Shown here one piece after another: positions 18,562 to 26,779 of a DNA stretch of 26,795 nucleotides (positions are counted from its first letter, which is position 1; the number at the start of each line of letters is the position of its first letter). The DNA comes from Trichomonas tenax (taxonomy: Eukaryota; Parabasalia; Trichomonadida; Trichomonadidae), in the NCBI GenBank assembly GCA_023091735.1, contig JALKBU010000717.1, positions 1 through 26,795 on the forward strand, read 5' to 3'. The translations under genes were made by a program, and so were the position numbers. The notes below the pieces were generated by a model. The model did no database searches and was not told where the DNA came from. It saw only the letters and a list, made by a program, of their open reading frames with translations.

Positions 18562-19132
18562 TTAAAAAGGAAGGACCATACTTTTATCGTTTTCCCCTCA
18601 ATTTGCATGAGGGCAAAACTTTTGCTTCCTCGCTAACACATCAATGCGCTTAATCATTGTATCACCTATTGTTCACAGAAGCTACACGCTTAATAAATCA
18701 TGCTAATATTTTCTAAGAGATATATTTCATTCATATAACTTTCTTAGTCAACAAGCAACTTCACATAGTTAAGTATAATGATTTTATAGTGCAGCTGATG
18801 AACAGATTTAATCCAAACTAGAAGAAATTAGACTTCTTATAAATTGTCATGTAAATTATATTATTTGTCATAAAATTTTTCACTTTGACCCAATTCCATG
18901 AACTATAACAAGAAGGCTTAATAAAGAATACCCTGAGGAGACAGTATTGCTCTAACTTTATAGTATCCATTTGAACTTCAATGTTGATTTAGAATTAATT
19001 CGGATATGCATTTGATCATTTTCAAGACTATTTCATTTGTCACTCTAATGCAGATGGAGCATAGCTAAAGTATATGATGTGCTATGATAAAGAAATGAAT
19101 CACATAATGAAGAAATCATCGAGAAATGGAAA
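18562..19132. other. Intergenic between divergent eL24 and GRIP golgin
   Basis: An AT-rich spacer. TTGTCATGTAAATT (18844-18857) and TTGTCATAAAATTT (18865-18878) are two inverted-orientation copies of the TTTACATGNCAA motif, 21 bases apart. They could serve either divergent gene. No other feature was recognised. Confidence 0.5.
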
Positions 19133-19954
19133 ATGAAATATAAAAAAGTGACAATGGATATAGAGTCTCTTCAAGCGCATCTCGAGAAAGTTCAAGAAGA
19201 ATTAAGCCAGAAAGAGTCAAAAATCATAAAACTCAAAAGCCTCCTCACCAAATCAATGCGAAGTGATAAAAGCCGCGAACAACAGATCGAAGCGCTTCAA
19301 ATCGACTTAGCAGACAGAGATAGACACATAGAATCGTTAGACAAGGAAATAGAAGAGCAAAGGAATTTCAACGCGAAACAAACAGAAAGAATTTCGCAAC
19401 TCGAAAAAGAATTGGATGATTTAACAATGAGATTGCAGTCAGGCGTTGGTAGCGAAGCGGCTCAGAAAAGAAATGAAAGAATGAAACAGATGCTTGAAAA
19501 ATCAAATGAACTTTATGCAGAGCTGGAAACTAAATATCACGCAGTTTGCGATGAGTTAGAGCAAGAAAAGGCTAAACAAAGAAGAGTAGGGCGTCCAAAA
19601 CAGGTAATTCTTCTCAAAAAGCACGCTATTACGCTCAACGATGATAATACTTATTCAACCGGCGAACCACAGCCAGTTTACCCCAATGGCGTTACAGTTG
19701 TAGATACAGTGAAAGATTCTGCACCATCAGAGAAACATAATATCTCTCAATCGGCTGAGGTTAATGTTTTGAAGATCTATCTCAAAAGAGTACTGTTAGA
19801 GTTCTTTATTGGTGATTCGCAGACCCAAAATAGGCTGATTCCGGTTATTTTGTCAATTTTAGATTGTTCAAATGATCAAATGGTTGCAGCACAACGTAGC
19901 TTTGCAGAAGGACGTCAATTAATATCTAAGGCAGCTGCAGCTTTGAATATATAG
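19133..19954 (+). CDS. GRIP-domain golgin
   Basis: A 273-residue protein. Residues 8-150 form a continuous charged coiled coil (Leu/Glu/Lys/Gln heptads). A basic linker (RRVGRPKQVILLKK) and a loosely structured Pro/Ser stretch follow. Residues about 205-250 fit the GRIP domain: NVLKIYLKRVLLEFFIGD, then QNRLIPVILSILDCSNDQM, comparable to the family's EYLKNVllkFl...LlpvistlLqfs.eE pattern. GRIP domains bind Arl1-GTP on the trans-Golgi, so the protein probably tethers vesicles there. Golgin-245 and golgin-97 relatives are usually longer. The ATG at 19133 is first in frame; an ATG at 19154 follows AGTGACA and may be the real start, removing seven residues. The conserved Tyr falls one or two positions differently, so the family call is good but not certain. 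Confidence 0.7.
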   Translation: MKYKKVTMDIESLQAHLEKVQEELSQKESKIIKLKSLLTKSMRSDKSREQQIEALQIDLADRDRHIESLDKEIEEQRNFNAKQTERISQLEKELDDLTMRLQSGVGSEAAQKRNERMKQMLEKSNELYAELETKYHAVCDELEQEKAKQRRVGRPKQVILLKKHAITLNDDNTYSTGEPQPVYPNGVTVVDTVKDSAPSEKHNISQSAEVNVLKIYLKRVLLEFFIGDSQTQNRLIPVILSILDCSNDQMVAAQRSFAEGRQLISKAAAALNI

Positions 19955-20074
19955 ACTAATATTATCTTTGTATTGTGATTTTTGTAATTAAATTTTATAT
20001 TTTTGCATTTAAGCTTAAATATCAACTGTACTAGATTCAGAGAAAAGTAGTGCTTAAATTCTTACACCATTGTT

Positions 20075-20142
20075 GGGTATAATAAAGAGTCACGAAAAGT
20101 GACGTGTTTACATGGCAAATGTATTTCATTTTGACATGTAAA
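20075..20142 (+). repeat. Left terminal inverted repeat of the 308-bp element
   Basis: Contains TTTACATGGCAAAT (20107-20120) and TTTTGACATGTAAA (20129-20142), the latter being the promoter motif in opposite orientation. Confidence 0.85.
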
Positions 20143-20192
20143 ATTGGTTTATTTATAAAGTATACATTTTCTAATTATTTATAAGTTCAATT

Positions 20193-20297
20193 AAACTTGT
20201 TATAGCATCTGCAAATCTTATTAGAGAATATATCAAGCTTGTTATAGATCATTTCAAGTTTGTTGGAGCGTCTATCAAGCTTAATAGAACATCCTTT
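20193..20297. repeat. Five degenerate 21-bp tandem repeats
   Basis: Units start at 20193, 20213, 20235, 20256 and 20277, with consensus near AAGCTTGTTATAGNATCTATC (for example AAGCTTGTTATAGATCATTT and AAGTTTGTTGGAGCGTCTAT). Steps of 20, 22, 21 and 21 bases again match about two helical turns. Confidence 0.65.
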
Positions 20298-20312
20298 GTT
20301 AAAATGGTATAC

Positions 20313-20382
20313 TTTACATGTCAAAACATATTTATTACTGCCATGTAAACACGTCACTTTTTCGTGACTCTTTATTATACCC
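20313..20382 (-). repeat. Right terminal inverted repeat of the 308-bp element
   Basis: Inverted counterpart of 20075-20142. It includes TTTACATGTCAAAA (20313-20326) and TGCCATGTAAAC (20339-20350), and ends in ATACCC. Confidence 0.85.
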
Positions 20383-20466
20383 TATATAATTTGATATATG
20401 TATGATATTGATCAAAAAATACTTATAAATTCTCTAAGTATCCTAACAATATTGATGAAGATGATA

Positions 20467-20518
20467 TTTTTGACAATAAAGTTTACATGACAATATGACA
20501 TTTAAGGTGCTGCCCCTT
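20467..20518 (+). promoter_or_regulatory. Putative promoter of the DHYC gene
   Basis: TTTTTGACAATAAA (20467-20480) is followed by TTTACATGACAATA (20482-20495), ATATGACATTTAAG, and the self-complementary AAGGTGCTGCCCCTT (20504-20518), with the ATG at 20524. Three TGACA-type elements within 50 bases fit the pattern seen before other genes. Confidence 0.4.
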
Positions 20519-20523
20519 CAAAA

Positions 20524-21567
20524 ATGTTTCTTGTTTCTTGTTTTAAGTTTTTTGCAGAGAAATTACCAACAAAAGTCGAAAATAAGTTTCGAAAGGCGCT
20601 CAGAATGCGTCCCGCTGAAGAGGACGTCGAGAAATCGGACTGTGCTGGCAAAGGAGGACCTTGCAGATATTTTGTAATTATTTTCTTTGCGATAATGTAT
20701 GCAGTTCTCGTTTATGACTACTTCAAGAACACGTATAGATTCATTCCGTTCTTACACAGTCGCGTTTTATTAAATAGAATACTAAGTTTCGTGTTACCAT
20801 GCATTCCGTGGCTATTTGTTCTTGCATTACAATTCATAGATCCTGGTGTCATCAACGCAGAAAATGTTGAAGGATATCTCAAGAAATATCCATATGATAA
20901 CATTGTTTATAAAGAGAGACTTTGTCCAACAGACAGAATTCCGATTGTTCCACGTTCGAGGTATTGCGGATTCACACATAGAAGAGTTGCGAAATATGAT
21001 CATTATTGTCCATGGATTCTTCAAACAGTTGGTGAAAGAAACCACAGATATTTCATTCTGTTCTTGATTTCATGTGTTATTGCTTCAACATATTATTGCG
21101 TTAACGACTTATTCGTTGTTGGAATTTATATTGCTAATTTTATTAAGAAAGTTAATTGGTCACAGTCAAAGAGTGAAAACGTTGTAAGATTTATTGTCTT
21201 TCTATTATATCTTCAGCCACTTAACACATGCTGTGTTGTTCTGTTGGTTGTTATTATCATTATGTTAGTTACTTTTATTATGACACACTTGTATTATATC
21301 TCCCAAAACATGACAACAATTGAAATACTAAAATACGACAAAGCTACAAAAGAAATTAGAGAAATACGCAAAGATAAGAAAATTTATGTGCCAAACATAT
21401 ATGATAAAGGACTTATTGCAAACTGGATGCAGTTCCTGTTCCAAACACCGGTTCCAAAGGGTGAACCATGGAAGCCTGATCAAAAATGGCAGAAGATTAT
21501 CGAAGAGTTTGATCAACAACAAAAAGAAGAACAAAAACTCAAAGAAGAGAAGCAAAAGACTGAATAA
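20524..21567 (+). CDS. Akr1-type DHYC palmitoyltransferase-like membrane protein
   Basis: A 347-residue protein with about four membrane spans: residues 51-69 (YFVIIFFAIMYAVLVYDYF), 85-107, 176-200 and 225-255. The cytoplasmic cysteine-rich loop reads CPTDRIPIVPRSRYCGFTHRRVAK, then YDHYCPWILQTVGERNHRYF. DHHC is DHYC, and the canonical zinc ligands around it are mostly replaced. Yeast Akr1 shows the same DHYC form with a ligand-poor loop. A TTxE motif (NMTTIEIL) follows the last span, as in active family members. The expected reaction is S-acylation of protein cysteines from acyl-CoA at Golgi or other membranes. The ankyrin repeats of Akr1 are absent. The C-terminus is a Lys/Glu/Gln helix. The start at 20524 follows three promoter-like elements. 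The earlier TTG frame at 20495 is in another frame. Confidence 0.85.
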   Translation: MFLVSCFKFFAEKLPTKVENKFRKALRMRPAEEDVEKSDCAGKGGPCRYFVIIFFAIMYAVLVYDYFKNTYRFIPFLHSRVLLNRILSFVLPCIPWLFVLALQFIDPGVINAENVEGYLKKYPYDNIVYKERLCPTDRIPIVPRSRYCGFTHRRVAKYDHYCPWILQTVGERNHRYFILFLISCVIASTYYCVNDLFVVGIYIANFIKKVNWSQSKSENVVRFIVFLLYLQPLNTCCVVLLVVIIIMLVTFIMTHLYYISQNMTTIEILKYDKATKEIREIRKDKKIYVPNIYDKGLIANWMQFLFQTPVPKGEPWKPDQKWQKIIEEFDQQQKEEQKLKEEKQKTE

Positions 21568-21788
21568 TATTGTAAATAAATGTATGAATCTTAAAATCAT
21601 CTTTGATATTCAAATATCTTCTTTTATATCCGATAAATAAATAGAATGAAATCATATGAATGATAATTTCAATAAAATTTATTATGAAACTCGAAACGCA
21701 ATAACAGTATATGTGGTGTATCTTGCTCTTTATGTCTTTTTGAAACAATTGAAAAATAATATTGAAAGTATTAAGATGATAACAAAAC

Positions 21789-22124
21789 TTAGCTGGAAAT
21801 CATCGGTTTCGGATTTGGGTATACACATATGACATTGTCACCTCTAAGGAAAAGTCTGTTAATTCTGCGCTGTACAGGAGCTGTAGGAGGCTGACCAGGT
21901 TTCTGCTGAGTTGGCGTAATTTCTATAACACCCTCTAATATCATGTTCCAATGTCTATCAACAGCCTTGATGTATCCATATAATTTTCTATTACTGCGAA
22001 GGGCAATGAGAATTGGCTCTTTGTCATAAACAGCTTTGACGATTGGAGCCATTGGACCTGTTTGAAGTGATGTCATCTCACTTGGCAATAAAGCATCTTC
22101 AGGTTGGATATTCTCTCCAGTCAT
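21789..22124 (-). CDS. SNRPD2: Small nuclear ribonucleoprotein Sm-D2
   Basis: A 111-residue protein. An N-terminal helix with LQTGPMAPIVKAV precedes the Sm1 motif (ILIALRSNRKLYGYIKAVDRHWNMILEGVIEI) and the Sm2 motif (RINRLFLRGDNVICVYPNP). The loop between them is long and Pro/Gln-rich (PTQQKPGQPPTAPVQ), as in Sm-D2, and the RHxNM and FLRGDNVI residues are diagnostic. It forms part of the seven-member ring on spliceosomal U snRNAs, which fits the intron proposed elsewhere in this window. The open frame runs back to a GTG at 22133, but the first ATG, at 22124, directly follows TGTCAAAA, the start-proximal element. The length is close to the human 118. Confidence 0.95.
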   Translation of the reverse strand: MTGENIQPEDALLPSEMTSLQTGPMAPIVKAVYDKEPILIALRSNRKLYGYIKAVDRHWNMILEGVIEITPTQQKPGQPPTAPVQRRINRLFLRGDNVICVYPNPKPMISS

Positions 22125-22150
22125 TTTTGACACATTTTTTGATTTCAGAG

Positions 22151-22183
22151 TTTACACGTCAAATATTATTTTACTTGGCAAAT
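22151..22183 (+). promoter_or_regulatory. Pair of TTTACNNGNCAAAT motifs upstream of Sm-D2
   Basis: TTTACACGTCAAAT (22151-22164) and TTTACTTGGCAAAT (22170-22183) are direct repeats exactly 19 bases apart, 27-59 bases before the minus-strand ATG. The spacing equals that of the CSN5 array. Confidence 0.6.
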
Positions 22184-22913
22184 TCAATAAATTGTCTTCG
22201 GGCATGTTTCGTGAGTGATAAAACTGCACTGAAGTTGAATTTGTGGAAAATTTTACCATAGCAATATAAAAAACTTGATGTCTAGTTATACTCAAGCAGA
22301 ACAAGTTGATTATCTTGAAATAATTCAAAAATAATACTATTTTATTTTGACTTTGCTAAATTCTCCAAATAAGGAGCACATAGCATCAAGATGCAATGCA
22401 AAGCATTTTCGTTATCTAATACGAAGATTTACTTTCGATAATTTTTAATTCGAACTATAAATTCTTTTTCTTTGGAAATATGATAGCTCCTCTTTACACA
22501 ATGACCTATGGTAGTTTATAGTACCCAAAGGTAAAGTGCTTTCAAAAATATTACTCGATTTTTGTAAAATTTGTTCATAACCTTCATGAGGTAACATGTC
22601 CATAATATAAAAATCCTATGCTTTTCATGCTTTTTTCCTTACCTTCCTAATTTTACTGAATAAAAAATCGCCATAATATTCAAAATGCATAATCATATCT
22701 GCAATCATAAAAAACTTATACTGTGTCTATAGTCGATTAAGTTCTGTTATTTAAAATGGCTTATTTTAAGCTCAAAAATTTTAAAATCGTGTTTTTGTAT
22801 AATTTTCCCCGAAAAAAAGCTTTAACAATACGTTAAGACTTTATCAAGGAATATATTCAAATGTTGTTTCTCGAAAGCTTCAAGAGGAAATCTAAAAATA
22901 TTCGGATGTTATA
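22184..22913. other. AT-rich intergenic, nothing recognised
   Basis: About 730 bases with stops in every frame, no RNA-like pairing noticed and no repeat beyond short A/T runs. Confidence 0.5.
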
Positions 22914-23090
22914 ATGTCTACATATAGGCCATTTAACATGCAAATTTTCAAGTATTGGGGAAAAGAATATGTTGAGATATCTCACACATCTTTTTACTCC
23001 GTTGAAGATATGATTGATTCGATTGAGTATGTGATAGAATTGATATTGCGAGTATTAAAATATATAACGTCAAAAATATTTGAATTTTAA
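22914..23090 (+). CDS. Possible small ORF, 58 aa
   Basis: ATG to TAA encodes a 58-residue peptide beginning MSTYRPFNMQIFKYWGKEYV and ending KIFEF. It has a mixed, protein-like composition and a predicted amphipathic helix in the second half (MIDSIEYVIELILRVLKYI). No TTTGACA-type element was seen at the start, and I recognise no homologue. It may be a fragment of a decayed gene or chance. Confidence 0.25.
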   Translation: MSTYRPFNMQIFKYWGKEYVEISHTSFYSVEDMIDSIEYVIELILRVLKYITSKIFEF

Positions 23091-23162
23091 TCATTTTTAA
23101 AGATATCTATTATTTGGTATCAGATTTAAATACTAAGTTGTTGCTATAATAATATAACAGTC

Positions 23163-24146
23163 TTAGTGGCCTTCTGGGATCTTATCGTAGCCATCAGATG
23201 TTTTAACTCTAGAGAAGATAAGAAGCCATGTGAAGAATGCTGTAGCAGCGACCATTATGCAGGTGGCGTATATAATTTCGAATTTCTTCCAGCGGGCAGA
23301 TAATGGCTGATGAACGTAGAGTGTAATTGGATATGAGATTGGACTCTGGCCTTGGAAGACAGCAGACCTCTGTTCAACGCTTGGGATAATATCAAGCCAC
23401 TTCTGAGCGCCACCGAGGACATAAACATCTTCTGTGACTGTCTTCTTGTTGTTTGTGACTAACTTCTTGTCGAGTGTTGAGGCTCTCTTGAGGCCGCATC
23501 CTGTGAGAACTGCAGAGAATGGCTCAGATGGAGATGTTGCGAATGTGCCGCCAACGAAGATGTCTTCGTTAGCTGGGTTCTCCTTGATAGCGGCGCAGAT
23601 CTCTGTAGCGAGGGCCTCACGAACAACACATCCTAATTCGGTTGTTTCAAGGCGTGGGAAAACAACGTTCATAACTTTTGTTGTGTTGACTGGGTCATGG
23701 AACTTGATTGTACCGATGAAGGAGCCTGAGAAGTCGTATGTGCCGGCTGGTCCTGTGTATGTGCATTTAGTGCCGTTAATTGGATAAGCAACAGAATTCG
23801 AGAATTTCTTGATATCTGTGACATCGAGACGGCTGAGAACTGATGCTGCTGAGGCACCCTCTGGTAAATAGAATTCGAAACCATCAATTTGCTTAGTTTT
23901 AAGATGGGCTGTTATTTTATCTGTTGTATCTTTCTTATAGATGCCTGGGAAGTTGATCAAATCGCATGTGGAGAGGTGTGCGTAGACAGTGTCTCCGATT
24001 TTCTCTGTTTCAGATTTGATATGTGTACTATTTTCGCGATCATCGAAGCCATTTAAGTTCCAGATGCAGTAGTTGAACTGGAACGGATCAAGGCGACGAT
24101 CAGATTTAGCGGCGCATTGAGAAATGCCCAAGAAAAGTACGAACAT
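23163..24146 (-). CDS. Type I membrane protein with signal peptide and short cytoplasmic tail
   Basis: A 327-residue protein of unrecognised family. The N-terminal MFVLFLGISQCAAKS is a short signal peptide. The ectodomain (about residues 15-288) has paired cysteines and Asn-X-Ser/Thr sites (NST, NGT, NTT). One span follows (about residues 291-311, IIYATCIMVAATAFFTWLLIF), with a 16-residue tail ending SDGYDKIPEGH. The tail's YDKI fits the YxxPhi form of adaptor sorting signals. GC-rich codons suggest strong expression. The ATG is the first after an in-frame TGA, and the TGTGACAAATT block overlaps that stop. A plasma-membrane or endosomal/lysosomal location is inferred. A conserved parabasalid-specific membrane protein is the safest description. 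Confidence 0.8.
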   Translation of the reverse strand: MFVLFLGISQCAAKSDRRLDPFQFNYCIWNLNGFDDRENSTHIKSETEKIGDTVYAHLSTCDLINFPGIYKKDTTDKITAHLKTKQIDGFEFYLPEGASAASVLSRLDVTDIKKFSNSVAYPINGTKCTYTGPAGTYDFSGSFIGTIKFHDPVNTTKVMNVVFPRLETTELGCVVREALATEICAAIKENPANEDIFVGGTFATSPSEPFSAVLTGCGLKRASTLDKKLVTNNKKTVTEDVYVLGGAQKWLDIIPSVEQRSAVFQGQSPISYPITLYVHQPLSARWKKFEIIYATCIMVAATAFFTWLLIFSRVKTSDGYDKIPEGH

Positions 24147-25360
24147 TGCTAAAAAATGAATTTGTCACATTTGCAGTTCTTTACGATCATTATCGACTGT
24201 TTTTGGTATTTAGCGACCAAAATTGGTGAATTTAGAATATCATACATATGTGCGATATATACAGATGCCTTTAGTTGCCCGACCAAACAGTTAGAGGCAC
24301 TTTTTAAATCAATTTTTTTGACACTTATCGTCTGTATATGACTGAAATTGTGTTAGCAATGATATATTAAATTTGTAAAATTGAAAAAATTTGTAAAGTT
24401 TGGATTTATTTTGAATTTTGCCTTCCATTTTTGGTTATATTCTTGGTCAATCAAGCTTAAGCTATTCAAGTGCACTCACAGCCGGACAGAACTGTCTTCT
24501 AATAATACATTTTTAACTCATAATAGTAAATAAGAAAATACCTATATTTTTAAATATCATTTTATATACTACTGACGCATCACCGAATGGAATACAATGA
24601 TACGTATATACCATCTATTGTCTTTTTGTTGATTTAATTTGTAATTTGTTGCTAAATTGTAAATTGTGGATCAACATAAGCGACAATAGTAATATTCAAC
24701 CAGATAGTGTGGATTCCTATCGTCACTAAAGCATACTGGCAATGCTGTCTGTGGACACTCGAAGTCAATACACCTCTGTTTTTTATTGGTTTACGGCCAT
24801 ATTTGATGCGGTTTTAACGCCGCTGACATCGAATCTCGGATGTTTTTGAGTCACTGAGGTTAATTTTGCGACAATACTCAAAATTATCACTTTAATTGTT
24901 CACGAATTATCAGGATTTCTTCTATATTTGTATTTAGATTTATGTGTCTTGTTTAAATCCAAAGAGTTAATTAAAATTGTTAAAATATAACTTATTGATT
25001 TAATAATTGTTAATGAATCTCAAAATAATCATTACCATTGTTATACATAAACAAATTCTATTAATATTCACAACTTATATTGATTAATTCATTAATATAT
25101 TTCAAACCCAAAATAATGTTCCATGATTTTATAATTCGAACCAACTGATTATATTGAACTCATAGATTTAATGTAGTTAATTGTATTCCTATGAATTAGC
25201 TCTCAACAACTAAAAATCAACAAATATTCTCATTTTTCGATTTCATTTGTGTATAATTATGAGTGAAACATTGAAAGAAAATGTGTTTCATACTAAAATA
25301 GGTGAATTTAAATAATCAAATAAATATTAACATGATAAGTGAATATAATATCTAAATAAA
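24147..25360. other. Intergenic with a small GC-richer island
   Basis: The region is mostly AT-rich. TTTTTTTGACACTTATCG (24313-24330) resembles the start-proximal element, but no plus-strand gene follows. A clearly less AT-rich patch lies at about 24690-24860 with GCGGTTTTAACGCCGC at 24808-24823. On the minus strand it encodes a short Cys-rich fragment (CIDFECPQTALPVCFSDD) bounded by stops. This may be a decayed mobile-element or gene fragment. No intact gene or RNA was seen. Confidence 0.45.
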
Positions 25361-26131
25361 TCAGATGTGAATTCCGCTCTCGCCCTTATAGAAATCGTTT
25401 TCAGAGTCTATTTCATATTGGGTGAGTCCAAATTCACCAGAAAAACCCTTTCTAATGTTGATTGCCTTGATGTGCATCTGGTATTTTTCATCAGACTTTT
25501 TGAACAAGTAAATGGCAGCATCAGTGATTCCATAATCCTGCATAGCTTTTGTTGGTTCTGTCTGCTTGAGATTCTTTTCTTGATCATCATACTTATTCAA
25601 GTTAGGGAATGGAAGTCCAACAGAGAGAAGAGCACCATTCTGCTTTAACGCGTTAAAAATTGACAATCTATCATGAACCTTTGCTGTCATTTCATCAAGT
25701 TTTGGGATGTGCCGCTCACTGAGATCACTGTGGAGTCCATTTGATGTCTGGTTTTTGAGAAGCTGGTCCTGAACAAGTGTCTGGCGTTGCGATATTTCTT
25801 TGAATATCTCAGCACGCTGTTCTTTCGATGATAAGTGCTTGACGAGATAAAAGACATCTTCGACTAGGAATTTCATTCTTCTCAAGTAATGAGACTTTGA
25901 TGCAGCTGTAAGGAATCCTTTAACAGTATCAATCGAATATGGATGGCTGCCATCAATAGTAAGTTCGACCAATGCCTGGCTACCTTCCAAAGTTCTCTAT
26001 AGTTCGATCAAACCTTCATCACGAATGTCGTTGAAAGCAACATCAAAGCGTGTCATTGCCTTCCCTTTGATTCTGTTGAAAATGTGCTTTAGTAAGCTGT
26101 CTCTCTTCGCTACTCGATAGAGAGAACTCAT
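25361..26131 (-). pseudogene. Leucine-rich-repeat-like protein interrupted by in-frame TAG
   Basis: The minus-strand frame from the ATG at 26131 (MSSLYRVAKRDSLLKHIF) is open for 44 codons, meets TAG at 25997-25999, and continues in the same frame for 212 codons to a stop at 25361. Sequence on both sides joins smoothly across one LRR-like unit (FDVAFNDIRDEGLIEL, stop, RTLEGSQALVELTIDG). After that come a helical region (AASKSHYLRRMKFLVEDVFYLVKHL) and a C-terminal domain of unknown type. A nonsense mutation in a recent pseudogene, a sequence error, or readthrough would all fit. No intron with the expected ends removes the stop in frame. Parabasalids use the standard code. Without the stop, the product would have 256 residues. 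Confidence 0.65.
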
Positions 26132-26700
26132 TTTTGAAAAATTAAAATAGCCATTTTTACGAATTTTTGAGGCTTATTGCGAGATGTAGTATATAGGGCA
26201 GATAATTTTACGAATTTTTGTATACTTCTTTCAATATCAAAAACACATAAATTTGACTATAATTTAATGGTTAGATGATTCTCTAAATTGTACAAATTGT
26301 AAACTTAATAAATATTTATTTGCCGTTATTTCAAGTTTATTTAAGGAATACTGCTTTCAATGAGATAATAGACGAATATGATAAACCCAATCGGTTATTT
26401 TCTAAGAATTAATTCTAAAAAATTCACAAAAATTGCACGTTGTTTAAACTTTTGTGAACATTATGTTTTACATTTTGTTTAATTCCATTCTATTACCAAA
26501 AAATATGGATAAGATAAAAATTTCAATATTGCCGCATTATTTTCAATTTCTTTACAGTTAATACTGATTTTGAAAATGTATCAGGCGATTTTATGCCACA
26601 AAACAGGTCATTTTACAATGAAAATTTTCTTACACCAAACATCTTCTCAAAACTCAACCATAATTAAAACGGGACTGGGACAAAATAGAACAACGTGCTT
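26132..26700. other. AT-rich intergenic, nothing recognised
   Basis: A spacer upstream of the interrupted LRR-like gene with no coding frame or RNA-like structure. Confidence 0.5.
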
Positions 26701-26778
26701 TTCTGACATGTAAATTATGTTTGACATATAGAGTCAGAATGTCAAATATAAAGGAAAGTGAAGTGTTTGCGCGGGAAA
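26701..26778 (+). promoter_or_regulatory. Putative promoter with TGACATGTAAA motifs and an E2F-like site
   Basis: TTCTGACATGTAAA (26701-26714) and GTTTGACATATAGA (26719-26732) are inverted-orientation motif copies with an 18-base step, followed by AATGTCAAATA. TTTGCGCGGGAAA (26766-26778) contains GCGGGAAA, an exact match to the E2F consensus, directly before an ATG. Confidence 0.4.
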
Positions 26779-26779
26779 A

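Larger units (their letters stand above)
20075..20382. mobile_element. 308-bp MITE-like element with about 69-bp terminal inverted repeats
   Basis: The left end (20075-20142) and right end (20313-20382, inverted) are nearly identical. Both start GGGTATAATAAAGAGTCACG, then A4-5 GTGACGTGTTTACATGGCA, and end at TTTTGACATGTAAA. They differ by one inserted A in the A-run and by a variable 12-14-base stretch. The interior has no coding frame and contains five degenerate 21-bp tandem units. Small size, long inverted ends and no coding capacity fit a miniature inverted-repeat element. No clear target duplication was found (flanks TTGTT and TATAT). It sits between the GRIP golgin and the DHYC gene. 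A structural or regulatory cruciform is the alternative. Confidence 0.7.

Noticed and set aside
25990..26030. A short intron that would remove the TAG of the LRR-like gene
   Set aside because: The possible GT...TATAG segments lack the CTAAC-ACAG block, and the one I traced through did not restore the frame.
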